Below are positions 1 to 6,673 of a stretch of DNA of 10,843 nucleotides, one piece after another; position 1 is the first letter of the stretch; every line of letters begins with the position of its first letter. The notes beneath the pieces were generated by a model. It had not been told where the DNA came from and ran no database searches. It saw only the letters and a program-made list of their open reading frames with translations. Both the position numbers and the translations under genes were made by a program. This stretch comes from an uncultured Eubacteriales bacterium (lineage in GTDB: Bacteria > Bacillota > Clostridia > Lachnospirales > Lachnospiraceae), in NCBI GenBank assembly GCA_900313855.1, contig OMSZ01000383.1, forward strand, positions 1 to 10,843, written 5' to 3'.

Positions 1-74
1 AAAATCTTTAAAGAATTTCAGGGTTGTTTCGTTGTTTAATCATCATTAAATTATTATGGTTCATGTGCTTATAA

Positions 75-140
75 TCAAGTATTCACGTAATCAACAAATC
101 CTTGATTCATAAGCATCTGCAGTGCTGTCTGATATGTCAT
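75..140 (-). CDS. Possible 21-codon leader ORF (weak)
   Basis: A short ORF reads leftward from ATG at 140-138 to TGA at 77-75. It begins about 15 nt after the likely transcription start of the promoter at 162-190, so it would be the first ORF in that transcript. The peptide begins MTYQTALQML and ends FVDYVNT; it looks amphipathic and has no signal peptide. No strong Shine-Dalgarno is visible (the bases before the ATG read GGCGCTGAG). It could be a leader peptide, the remnant 5' end of a broken gene, or chance. A second ORF of 18 codons starts at 64 and also stops inside the window. I do not recognise a function. Confidence 0.2.
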   Translation of the reverse strand: MTYQTALQMLMNQGFVDYVNT

Positions 141-161
141 CTCAGCGCCACAACGATGTAT

Positions 162-190
162 ATATTATCACAGTGACTATGCAAAGTCAA
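162..190 (-). promoter_or_regulatory. Strong-looking sigma-A promoter reading leftward off the window
   Basis: On the minus strand the -35 box is TTGACT (190-185), followed by exactly 17 bp and the -10 box TAATAT (167-162). The -10 is preceded by TGA, which gives an extended -10 element. A run of T and A residues (about 197-210) lies directly upstream of the -35 and resembles an UP element. The start point would be near 155. No gene inside the window is served by it, so at least 150 nt of leader is transcribed before any main ORF, which must begin beyond position 1. It lies about 70 bp past the terminator of the chemoreceptor gene, as expected for the start of a new transcription unit. Confidence 0.55.
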
Positions 191-262
191 CACCTTTTTT
201 AAAAAATTTTCGAATCAAAAATTGTCAGTGAAAAATACATTCAAAAGTAACGTATTTACAAC

Positions 263-304
263 AAAAAACCGCTGTAATAACATCGTTACTTACAGCGGTT
301 TTTT
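263..304 (-). terminator. Rho-independent terminator after the chemoreceptor gene (likely bidirectional)
   Basis: The arms 263-277 and 290-304 are perfect 15-nt inverted repeats (AAAAAACCGCTGTAA and TTACAGCGGTTTTTT). The apparent loop contains four more pairs, TAAC (278-281) with GTTA (285-288), leaving an ATC loop and one bulged C at 289. Read leftward, the GC-containing stem ends in six T residues, starting about 30 nt past the stop codon at 336. The A/T-flanked symmetry means it could also stop transcription entering from the left on the plus strand. It is the clearest terminator in the window. Confidence 0.9.
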
Positions 305-335
305 ATCAAACAAATCAGGGATTATTTACATACTA

Positions 336-2036
336 TCAACTGAAATGTGATATAGAACCCTCAAGACCCTGTGACATACTGTTCATTGTTACCATCTTAT
401 CAACAATCTCATTCATACTCTGAGATATATTCTCAACAGAAGCGTTAACCTCTTCATTATTAGCTGCATTCTCCTCACTTATTGCTGAAAGATCTGTAAC
501 ATGACTTACCAATGATTGCTTGATAGAATCAAGATCCTTTGTCTTTTCACTGATTATTTCAATCTCTGAAACGCTCTCTCTTATAGAATCATTCAATTGG
601 TCAAATCGTTTCTGAGTTTCTACTATAACATTCTGTTCTTTTTCTATAGTATGCTTAATCTTATCCGCCAAATTAACTGATGCATTGGAATTCTGAAGTA
701 TCTCTGTTGCAATATCACGTATTGTAGCTGCACTCTCATTACTCTGTTCCGAAAGATTTGAGATATTATCCGCAACAACCGCAAATCCTCTTCCGGCCTC
801 TCCTGCTCTTGCAGCCTCAATTGTAGCATTAAGTGCAAGAAGATTAGTCTGACTTGCAATTTCTATAATAAGATCAATAGCATTGTTGATCTTACTTATA
901 GAGTCATTGGTAAGAAGTATCTGCTCATTAATCTGCTCAACAGCTGTAACAGTGCTCTCACTGCTTCTCATAACCTCTGCCATGTGAGATGCTGCATCAC
1001 GACTTACTTCATTCATCTTATCTGCATTATCGGTAAGTCCGTTAACATTCTCCTCAATCTCAGCAACCATATTACCCATTTCAATCATCTGATCATTAAT
1101 CTCACTTACATTCTCAGCCATGCTTGATGCGCCCGAAGCAAGTTCACTCATTGCTGATGTGATCTGGTTGGTTGAATCAGCACTGTTCTCAGAAAGTTTC
1201 TCAACTACATGAATGTCTTCGTTAAGACTGTCAGCCTGACCTTGGATCTCGGCAACAATATTCTGAAGACTAAACTGCATATATTTAAGACTTGCAATCA
1301 TATTCTGATTCTCAGTTACAATACTTTTAACAAGAATATCTGAAGAAAGATTACCTGCAGCAAATACTTCCATCTCCTGAGCAAGTTCTACCATAGGACG
1401 TCTAACTATCTGAGCAATCAATATAATAAGAACAGCAAATATTACAATAAATACACAAGAAACTATTACCATTGTCCTTACAGCTTGATTAGAAGTCTTG
1501 TACATTGATTCATCACTCTCTCCGGTAAATGTCATACCAACTATAGTACCGGATGCATCTTTAATAGGAAGATAATCCACGTAATAAGACTGTCCGTTAA
1601 TTTCTACTCCATCAGTCTGGAAATGATGACCACCTTTAAGACACTCTGCTATAACAGTATCAGCAGCTTTGGTTCCTTCAATCCTCTTACCGTTCTCATC
1701 CTTAATCGAAGTCATCGCTCTTGTGTCCCCTATGAAGACTGTCATTTCAATCTTGTCATCCTGGAAATTATCAAAATAATCATATTCTTTGTCTTCCTTG
1801 GTAAATGCCTCTTCACCTTCTGCATTATACCAATCGGTAACATACATGTTAAGCTGCTTGTTAGCTGCCTGTATCTTATTGACTGTCATCTCTTCTACTT
1901 CATTCTTGATAGTAGTACCGGCCGCTATCATAAGCAACGTTGCGGTAACGATAAGCGGAATCAATCCAAAAAGGATAAGCATCTTAAGCATTGTAAACCC
2001 GCCTCGTTTCATAGTAGGTCCCATTCTTTCTTCCAT
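336..2036 (-). CDS. Methyl-accepting chemotaxis protein with single Cache-like sensor domain
   Basis: Membrane chemoreceptor that senses an extracellular ligand and controls the CheA kinase through CheW. The 566-residue protein has a short basic N-terminus and a first membrane helix at about 17-40. An extracellular domain spans about 41-187, with a Cache-type signature ([12 protein letters not shown] near 99-110 and [18 protein letters not shown] near 151-168). A second membrane helix lies at about 188-212, a HAMP-like linker at about 211-265, and a long cytoplasmic coiled coil follows. The signalling hairpin tip is at about 392-422 and contains [20 protein letters not shown] and GRGFAVVA, the hallmark of the family. 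No CheR/CheB-tethering pentapeptide is visible at the C-terminus (ISHFS). The ATG at 2036 is preceded by a purine-rich AGGAAGGGGA at a suitable distance; Met4 and Met9 are less well supported. It is the last gene of the run and is followed by a terminator. The ligand cannot be told from sequence. Confidence 0.95.
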   Translation of the reverse strand: MEERMGPTMKRGGFTMLKMLILFGLIPLIVTATLLMIAAGTTIKNEVEEMTVNKIQAANKQLNMYVTDWYNAEGEEAFTKEDKEYDYFDNFQDDKIEMTVFIGDTRAMTSIKDENGKRIEGTKAADTVIAECLKGGHHFQTDGVEINGQSYYVDYLPIKDASGTIVGMTFTGESDESMYKTSNQAVRTMVIVSCVFIVIFAVLIILIAQIVRRPMVELAQEMEVFAAGNLSSDILVKSIVTENQNMIASLKYMQFSLQNIVAEIQGQADSLNEDIHVVEKLSENSADSTNQITSAMSELASGASSMAENVSEINDQMIEMGNMVAEIEENVNGLTDNADKMNEVSRDAASHMAEVMRSSESTVTAVEQINEQILLTNDSISKINNAIDLIIEIASQTNLLALNATIEAARAGEAGRGFAVVADNISNLSEQSNESAATIRDIATEILQNSNASVNLADKIKHTIEKEQNVIVETQKRFDQLNDSIRESVSEIEIISEKTKDLDSIKQSLVSHVTDLSAISEENAANNEEVNASVENISQSMNEIVDKMVTMNSMSQGLEGSISHFS

Positions 2037-2063
2037 AAACCCAATCCCCTTCCTATTCGCAAG

Positions 2064-2081
2064 TATTTTTTGTAAAAAATA
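2064..2081. repeat. 18-bp AT-only inverted repeat in the chemoreceptor 5' leader
   Basis: TATTTTTTGTAAAAAATA has two 8-nt arms around a GT dinucleotide. It lies between the predicted promoter (2099-2127) and the ribosome binding site of the chemoreceptor gene, 28-45 nt upstream of the ATG. It could be a regulator binding site or a weak RNA hairpin. Having no G-C pairs in its arms, it is a poor terminator, and chance is possible in such AT-rich DNA. Confidence 0.3.
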
Positions 2082-2098
2082 TTAGATATTCAGTAGCC

Positions 2099-2127
2099 AT
2101 TGTATCATAAATTGTATAAATTAACAA
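2099..2127 (-). promoter_or_regulatory. Predicted sigma-A promoter for the chemoreceptor gene
   Basis: The -35 box TTGTTA (2127-2122), a 17-bp spacer (2121-2105) and the -10 box TACAAT (2104-2099) lie between the radA stop codon and the chemoreceptor start. TGA directly before the -10 gives an extended -10 element. The start point would be near 2092, giving a leader of about 55 nt with the ribosome binding site near its end. The chemoreceptor can therefore be transcribed independently of radA. I see no resemblance to a sigma-D flagellar promoter (TAAA...GCCGATAA). Confidence 0.6.
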
Positions 2128-2165
2128 GACAAATTATAAACATATAATTACTAATATATCAGCTA

Positions 2166-3524
2166 TTATGACTTAACATACTCAAGAGCTTCGTTGACAT
2201 TGCTTACACCAACAAGAGTAATTCCATCCGGTGCATCAATGCTCTCACAATTGATTTTGGGTAAAATGCAGGTACTAAATCCCATTTTAGCAGCTTCCTG
2301 TACCCTCCTTGCAGCCATGGAAACTCCCCTAACCTCGCCAGACAGACCAACTTCTCCAAATATTATTGTCTTAGAGTCCACAGCAACATTTCTAAAACTT
2401 GATACCAGTGCCATAACAACACCTAAGTCTATTGCAGGTTCATTAAGCTTAATGCCTCCAGCAAGATTAACATAAGCATCACTGCCGGAAAGCACAAGTC
2501 CTGCCCTCTTTTCCAGAACAGCCATCAACATATTAACCCTGTTATAATCTATACCTACTGACGTTCTTCTTGGAAGATTGAAATTAGAACCCGATACAAG
2601 GGCCTGAATCTCAATAAGTATCGGTCTTGTTCCCTCCATAGAACAGACAACAACAGATCCGGAAGCATCAAGTGGTCTTCCTGAAAGCATTACCTTTGAC
2701 GGATTATCCACCTCATACAAACCTGTATCTTTCATTTCAAATACACCTATTTCATTAGTTGAACCGAAACGATTCTTGACTCCACGAAGAATCCGATAAA
2801 CTGCATTTTTCTCGCCTTCAAAATACAAAACGGTATCAACCATATGTTCAAGTGTCCTTGGACCTGCCACCGTACCCTCTTTTGTAACATGCCCTACTAT
2901 GAATATAGCTATATTCATTTGCTTGGCAACTCTCATCAACTGTCCGGTCACTTCTCTAACCTGAGACACACTTCCAGCACTGCTGCCGATTTCATCAACA
3001 AACATAGTCTGAATAGAATCAATTATAACAACCTCGGGATTAACTTTAGTAATCGCTCCTATAATAGCATCAAGGTTGGTTTCCGAAAGAACAAGCATGT
3101 CTTTATCAAATCCACCAAGTCTGTCAGCTCTTATCTTAATCTGTGTAAGTGACTCCTCGCCGGAAACATATAATATCTTATTACCAGACATAGTCAGATT
3201 CCTAGACACCTGCAGTAATATAGTAGATTTGCCTATTCCCGGATCTCCTCCGACTAATGTTAACGAACCTCTTACAATACCTCCGCCTAGAACCCTGTCT
3301 AGTTCCTTCATGCCGGTACCAATTCTTGAATCCTCTGTAGTTTCAACATCAAGCAAAGATGTAGGCACCGCCACCTCTGATTTACCTGTTTTCTTTGCTA
3401 CTCCCGTTACCACTTTTTCTTCAACAAAAGTATTCCAATTCTTACAGCCGGGACATTGTCCCTGCCATTTCGAGGATTCATATCCGCATTCCTGGCAGAA
3501 AAAAACTGTTTTTGCCTTCGCCAT
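2166..3524 (-). CDS. radA: DNA repair protein RadA (branch-migration ATPase)
   Basis: RadA (also called Sms) is a RecA-like ATPase that processes recombination intermediates by driving branch migration alongside RecA in the cytoplasm. The 452 residues match the usual length (about 455-460). In order: a zinc finger with Cys10, Cys13, Cys24 and Cys27 (CxxC-x10-CxxC); a RecA-like core with Walker A GDPGIGKST (93-101) and Walker B VVIID (165-169); the RadA-specific KNRFG motif (250-254); and a Lon-like C-terminal domain from about 280 that ends in the usual DAPDGITLVGVSNVNEAL-type tail. The ATG at 3524 has a clear AAGGAG five bases upstream. The gene is downstream of clpC, as in many Firmicutes, but separated from it by a gene for a 136-aa protein. 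All key residues are present and it appears intact. Confidence 0.98.
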   Translation of the reverse strand: MAKAKTVFFCQECGYESSKWQGQCPGCKNWNTFVEEKVVTGVAKKTGKSEVAVPTSLLDVETTEDSRIGTGMKELDRVLGGGIVRGSLTLVGGDPGIGKSTILLQVSRNLTMSGNKILYVSGEESLTQIKIRADRLGGFDKDMLVLSETNLDAIIGAITKVNPEVVIIDSIQTMFVDEIGSSAGSVSQVREVTGQLMRVAKQMNIAIFIVGHVTKEGTVAGPRTLEHMVDTVLYFEGEKNAVYRILRGVKNRFGSTNEIGVFEMKDTGLYEVDNPSKVMLSGRPLDASGSVVVCSMEGTRPILIEIQALVSGSNFNLPRRTSVGIDYNRVNMLMAVLEKRAGLVLSGSDAYVNLAGGIKLNEPAIDLGVVMALVSSFRNVAVDSKTIIFGEVGLSGEVRGVSMAARRVQEAAKMGFSTCILPKINCESIDAPDGITLVGVSNVNEALEYVKS

Positions 3525-3546
3525 ATTAACTCCTTATCCTATAATT

Positions 3547-3589
3547 AAGGCGCCTGCAAAGTCATCAACATACACCTTGCAAACGCCTT
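3547..3589 (-). terminator. Imperfect hairpin between the 136-aa gene and radA; possible weak terminator or attenuator
   Basis: The arms 3547-3559 (AAGGCG-CC-TGCAA) and 3577-3589 (TTGCA-AA-CGCCTT) pair at 11 of 13 positions with a 2x2 internal mismatch and a 17-nt loop. The hairpin begins about 25 nt after the stop codon of the 136-aa gene and ends about 12 nt before the radA ribosome binding site. Read leftward it is followed by TTAATTATA rather than a clean T run, so termination would be partial at best. It may instead set the radA to upstream-gene mRNA ratio or protect an mRNA end. Confidence 0.4.
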
Positions 3590-3614
3590 GAAGTTCTTAG
3601 TTAAATATAAATAT

Positions 3615-4025
3615 TTATAACTTCTCGATCTTGATCTCTGAAATCTGTCCCGGATTAAGTTCTACAGAAAGATTAAGCTTGCCGCCAAGATTAGTCTTAA
3701 CAGAGCCTGTACTGTTGCCATCAATAACAACTACATAATCCTGACCTGCCTCTAACTCCAACGTGATCTGAGAATCCTCTGTTCCCTCAACCTTGAACTC
3801 AACTGAAGTATCATCAGACTTAAAATCATGAACAACCGTACCCGGTACTGATTCATATACAAAAGAACCGTTGCGCTCAAGCTTGGTAATCTCCTTAAAA
3901 GTCTTGATCTTGTACTTGTCCCCCTGAAAATCAAAGCCATCGAGCTTTGTCTTTGCAGCTAACTCAAAATTGCCGAAGCTTAATGCTCCGTTCTCTTCCT
4001 TGATGAGTTCATTAACTACTGCCAT
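3615..4025 (-). CDS. Conserved-looking 136-aa beta-rich protein of unknown function
   Basis: Real gene by its signals: ATG at 4025 with a perfect AGGAGG eight bases upstream, a good candidate promoter at 4077-4105, and normal codon use. The protein is small, soluble and acidic, with no signal peptide, membrane helix or cysteine. After a short N-terminal helix-like stretch (NELIKEENGALSFGNFEL) it is dominated by alternating hydrophobic/charged strands, suggesting a beta-sandwich or beta-roll. Glycine-turn segments such as DGNSTGSVKTNLGGKLNLSV lie near the C-terminus. I recall similar short Lachnospiraceae proteins being labelled 'endosialidase' in databases; 136 residues is far too short for a catalytic endosialidase, and I see no sialidase motif, so I treat that label as unreliable. 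It sits between clpC and radA, which suggests stress-linked or growth-linked expression but does not establish function. Confidence 0.85.
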   Translation of the reverse strand: MAVVNELIKEENGALSFGNFELAAKTKLDGFDFQGDKYKIKTFKEITKLERNGSFVYESVPGTVVHDFKSDDTSVEFKVEGTEDSQITLELEAGQDYVVVIDGNSTGSVKTNLGGKLNLSVELNPGQISEIKIEKL

Positions 4026-4073
4026 TGCTTTATCCTCCTATAACTATTCATAATTAAAAGCTAAATAACTACT

Positions 4074-4120
4074 TTCAGTATACAATAAATGCTCCCATTT
4101 TTCCAGCATAAAATACTGAA
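4074..4120. repeat. Inverted repeat overlapping the -10 box of the 136-aa gene
   Basis: TTCAGTAT (4074-4081) and its exact reverse complement ATACTGAA (4113-4120) flank a second inner pair, ATGC (4089-4092) and GCAT (4106-4109). One outer arm overlaps the predicted -10 (4077-4082), and the inner arms bracket much of the spacer and -35 region. Such nested symmetry could be an operator pair. As RNA from clpC read-through it could also fold into an interrupted hairpin, although it lacks a T run. Confidence 0.4.
4077..4105 (-). promoter_or_regulatory. Candidate promoter for the 136-aa gene
   Basis: The -10 box TATACT (4082-4077) is a 5-of-6 match to consensus and follows a weak -35 TGGAAA (4105-4100) at 17 bp. 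The start point would be near 4070, giving a leader of about 45 nt that ends in a strong ribosome binding site. No clear terminator separates clpC from this gene, so read-through from clpC is also possible. Confidence 0.45.
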
Positions 4121-4149
4121 CAAATTGTTAAATTTTAAGTTATCAATTA

Positions 4150-6603
4150 CTATTCAATAACCTTAAACTTAATTCCCGCCTTGATGACCGAAATTCTTAC
4201 TTTGTCACCGGACGAAATGTTACCTGCAAGGATCTCCTCAGCCATCTTATCCTCTATTTCATTCTGTATAGCCCTCTTTAAAGGTCTTGCACCGTATTTC
4301 TTATCATATCCTTTTTCAAAGATATATTTTTTGACAGCATCACCGTATCTTAATTCAATATCCATCTGAGTTTTAACACGCTTTGAGAACTGTGAAAGCA
4401 GAAGCTCCGCAATCTGCTTGACCTCATCCTCAGTAAGTGCATGGAAAACGATCGTGTCATCTATTCGATTAAGAAATTCCGGTTTGAACAGGCGCTTAAC
4501 CTCCTCCATCACACCGTTCTTCATCGTCTCGTGTTCCTTCTCAGCAGAATTATCACTGACAAATCCAAGTGTTTTGGGCTCCATTATCCTAGAAGCTCCG
4601 GCATTACTAGTCATAATGATGATAGTATTCTTAAAATCGACCTTACGCCCCTGTGCATCCGTCACATGACCATCATCTAATATCTGCAATAGGACATTGA
4701 AAATGTCGACATGTGCCTTTTCGATCTCATCAAAAAGGATAACCGAATACGGATTCTTTCTGACCTTCTCCGAAAGCTGACCGCCTTCTTCAAAACCCAC
4801 ATAGCCCGGAGGTGAGCCTATCATCTTTGAAACACTGTGTTTCTCCATATATTCCGACATATCAACACGTATCAGATTCTTTTCATCGCCAAATACTGCT
4901 TCTGCCAATGCCTTAGAAAGCTCAGTTTTACCAACGCCTGTCGGTCCTAAGAAAAGAAATGATCCTATAGGTCGCTTAGGATCTTTGAGTCCTACACGTC
5001 CACGCTTGATAGCTTTTGCCACAGCCTCTACCGCTTCATTCTGTCCTATTACCCGCTTATGAAGCTCATCCTCAAGATGGAGAAGTCTCTTACTTTCCTC
5101 CTCTTTCAGCCTGCTAACAGGGATCTTAGTCCATTCAGATACGACTACCGCTATATCTTCATCATTTAATATCATATTCTCCTGCTTAATCGCAGCTTCA
5201 TGCTTTTTCTTTAATTTTTCCTGTTTTTCTTCAAGTACCTTTATAGCCAGTTTGGTTTCATGTGCCGTTTGAAGATCATTTGCCATAAATGACTGATCCA
5301 ACTCGTCATTCAATTCCTTTAACTGTTTCTCAACCTCTTTCATCTGAGGAGAAATCTTATATACCGACAAACGCTTCTTTGCAGCTGCCTCGTCCATCAG
5401 ATCGATAGCTTTATCAGGCAGAAATCTGTCATTGAGATATCTTAAAGACAGATCTACACATGCTTTTACAGCGTCATCACTAATCTCTATACCGTGATGA
5501 TATTCATAACGGGAACGCAGTCCTTTAAGAATATCATACGCTTCATCCTTAGTAGGTTCATGCACCGTAACAGGCTGAAAACGACGCTCTAATGCAGCAT
5601 CCTTCTCAATATATTTCCTGTATTCTGCCGTTGTTGTTGCTCCTATCATCTGAAGTTCTCCTCTTGACAGAGCAGGCTTTAAAATGTTAGAGGCATCAAT
5701 CGCTCCCTCAGCCCCGCCTGCACCTATTATAGTGTGCAGCTCATCCACAAATAAGATGACATTACCGGCTGTTATAACTTCATTTATAAGCTTCTTGATC
5801 CTTTCCTCGAATTCGCCGCGATACTTAGATCCGGCAACCATTCCTGACATGTCTAGAGATAAAACTCTTTTGTCTTTAACCGTTTCAGGCACATCACCCG
5901 CTACTATCATCTGTGACAAGCCTTCAACAATAGCTGTCTTTCCAACGCCCGGTTCTCCTACAAGGCATGGATTATTCTTCATCCTTCGGCTTAATATCTG
6001 GATCACTCGGGACATTTCTTCATTTCTGCCGACAACGGGATCTAACTTGCCGCTAGCAGCAAGCTTTGTAAAATCTCTTGAATATTGATCTAATGTAGGT
6101 GTCGATGATTTACCTTTTTTATCCTTTGATTTTAATTTGTTAAGCTCAGTCTTTGCCTGAGCAGGATTAAGTCCCATCGCTTCAAGTATATCCGAATAAA
6201 GCTTAGTCACGGAAATATTCATAGCTGTAAGTAATCTGAAAGCAACACTGTCCGGATGTTTGATTATCGCTATAAGCAAATGCTCAGTTCCAACCTGCGC
6301 TACTTTATAATGCTTTGCTTCCTTAGCGGCATCATCAAGAATATCATGACATCTCTTTGAAAACTCCGCCTTGTTTGCCAATACCACATTGGTATGCTCC
6401 ATAAGCAGCTGATTGGTAAGCGCAGCAAGCTTATTATACTCCACCCCGTTCTTTGTAAGCACAACGTAAGCGATACCCGTCTTTTCCTTCACCAGACCTA
6501 TAAGCAGATGCTCACTACCCACATATTCCTGCTTAAGCTCTAATGCAATCTTCTTTGCATACTTCAAAGCGTTATTAGCACTTTTGGTATAATTCTGACT
6601 CAT
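4150..6603 (-). CDS. clpC: ATP-dependent Clp protease ATP-binding subunit ClpC
   Basis: Class I Hsp100 AAA+ unfoldase that feeds substrates to ClpP, usually with adaptors such as MecA. Numbering here is from the alternative Met at 6615. Two Clp-N repeats occupy about 6-150, with GSEH (Glu35) and GTEH (Glu111). AAA-1 follows, with Walker A GEPGVGKT (220-227), Walker B VILFVDE (286-292) and pore loop KYRG near 264. A coiled-coil middle domain of ClpC size lies at about 420-485. AAA-2 has Walker A GPTGVGKT (557-564), Walker B VILFDE (625-630), pore loop GYVG (604-607), a ClpP-contact-like LGF (683-685) and a C-terminal small domain. A ClpB-type long middle domain is absent. I choose the ATG at 6603 (817 aa) because GGAG lies six bases upstream, whereas the ATG at 6615 has no ribosome binding site. 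ctsR, mcsA and mcsB are not upstream. The gene appears intact. Confidence 0.97.
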   Translation of the reverse strand: MSQNYTKSANNALKYAKKIALELKQEYVGSEHLLIGLVKEKTGIAYVVLTKNGVEYNKLAALTNQLLMEHTNVVLANKAEFSKRCHDILDDAAKEAKHYKVAQVGTEHLLIAIIKHPDSVAFRLLTAMNISVTKLYSDILEAMGLNPAQAKTELNKLKSKDKKGKSSTPTLDQYSRDFTKLAASGKLDPVVGRNEEMSRVIQILSRRMKNNPCLVGEPGVGKTAIVEGLSQMIVAGDVPETVKDKRVLSLDMSGMVAGSKYRGEFEERIKKLINEVITAGNVILFVDELHTIIGAGGAEGAIDASNILKPALSRGELQMIGATTTAEYRKYIEKDAALERRFQPVTVHEPTKDEAYDILKGLRSRYEYHHGIEISDDAVKACVDLSLRYLNDRFLPDKAIDLMDEAAAKKRLSVYKISPQMKEVEKQLKELNDELDQSFMANDLQTAHETKLAIKVLEEKQEKLKKKHEAAIKQENMILNDEDIAVVVSEWTKIPVSRLKEEESKRLLHLEDELHKRVIGQNEAVEAVAKAIKRGRVGLKDPKRPIGSFLFLGPTGVGKTELSKALAEAVFGDEKNLIRVDMSEYMEKHSVSKMIGSPPGYVGFEEGGQLSEKVRKNPYSVILFDEIEKAHVDIFNVLLQILDDGHVTDAQGRKVDFKNTIIIMTSNAGASRIMEPKTLGFVSDNSAEKEHETMKNGVMEEVKRLFKPEFLNRIDDTIVFHALTEDEVKQIAELLLSQFSKRVKTQMDIELRYGDAVKKYIFEKGYDKKYGARPLKRAIQNEIEDKMAEEILAGNISSGDKVRISVIKAGIKFKVIE

Positions 6604-6609
6604 TGCAAA

Positions 6610-6613
6610 CTCC
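6610..6613 (-). promoter_or_regulatory. Ribosome binding site deciding the clpC start
   Basis: Minus-strand GGAG (6613-6610) lies six bases before the ATG at 6603-6601. It overlaps the in-frame upstream ATG at 6615-6613, which itself is preceded only by TATGATGACAG. This supports starting ClpC at MSQNYTKS rather than MEFAMSQNYT. Confidence 0.65.
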
Positions 6614-6625
6614 ATTCTGTCATCA

Positions 6626-6653
6626 TATATAAGATATTTTAATTAACGATCAA
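6626..6653 (-). promoter_or_regulatory. Weak candidate promoter upstream of clpC
   Basis: TTGATC (6653-6648), a 16-bp spacer and TATATA (6631-6626) lie in the 70-bp gap between the purD stop and clpC. The start point would fall near 6619, leaving room for a ribosome binding site only for the ATG at 6603. The match is modest and the region is AT-rich. I see no CtsR-type GGTCAAA repeat or CIRCE element here. clpC could also be reached by read-through from the pur operon, since no terminator is visible. Confidence 0.3.
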
Positions 6654-6673
6654 TCCATTATTGCCGTTTCGGA

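Noticed and set aside
1623..2085. Overlapping plus-strand ORFs antisense to the start of the chemoreceptor gene
   Set aside because: Hydrophobic stretches are mirror products of the membrane-helix codons on the other strand; no initiation signals.
2132..2149. AATTATA-AACA-TATAATT inverted repeat just after radA, considered as a radA terminator
   Set aside because: Arms contain no G-C pairs and no T run follows; thermodynamically weak and expected in AT-rich DNA.
3076..3591. 171-codon plus-strand ORF antisense to radA and the radA upstream gap
   Set aside because: It overlaps radA, whose sequence and motifs are unmistakable; the antisense translation is Ser/Thr/Pro-rich with no domain and no ribosome binding site, typical of a shadow frame.
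3615..4025. Annotation of the 136-aa protein as an endosialidase enzyme
   Set aside because: Far too short for a sialidase beta-propeller and no catalytic motif is visible; the label is recalled from database naming, not supported by sequence.
5684..6088. 134-codon plus-strand ORF inside clpC
   Set aside because: Lies wholly antisense to the conserved AAA-1 module; no independent signals.
6601..6615. clpC start at the ATG at 6615
   Set aside because: Lacks a ribosome binding site and overlaps the GGAG that serves the ATG at 6603; the extra four residues are not part of the Clp-N repeat.
6604..6673. CtsR box or CIRCE element upstream of clpC
   Set aside because: No GGTCAAA direct repeat and no TTAGCACTC inverted repeat can be read in the gap.
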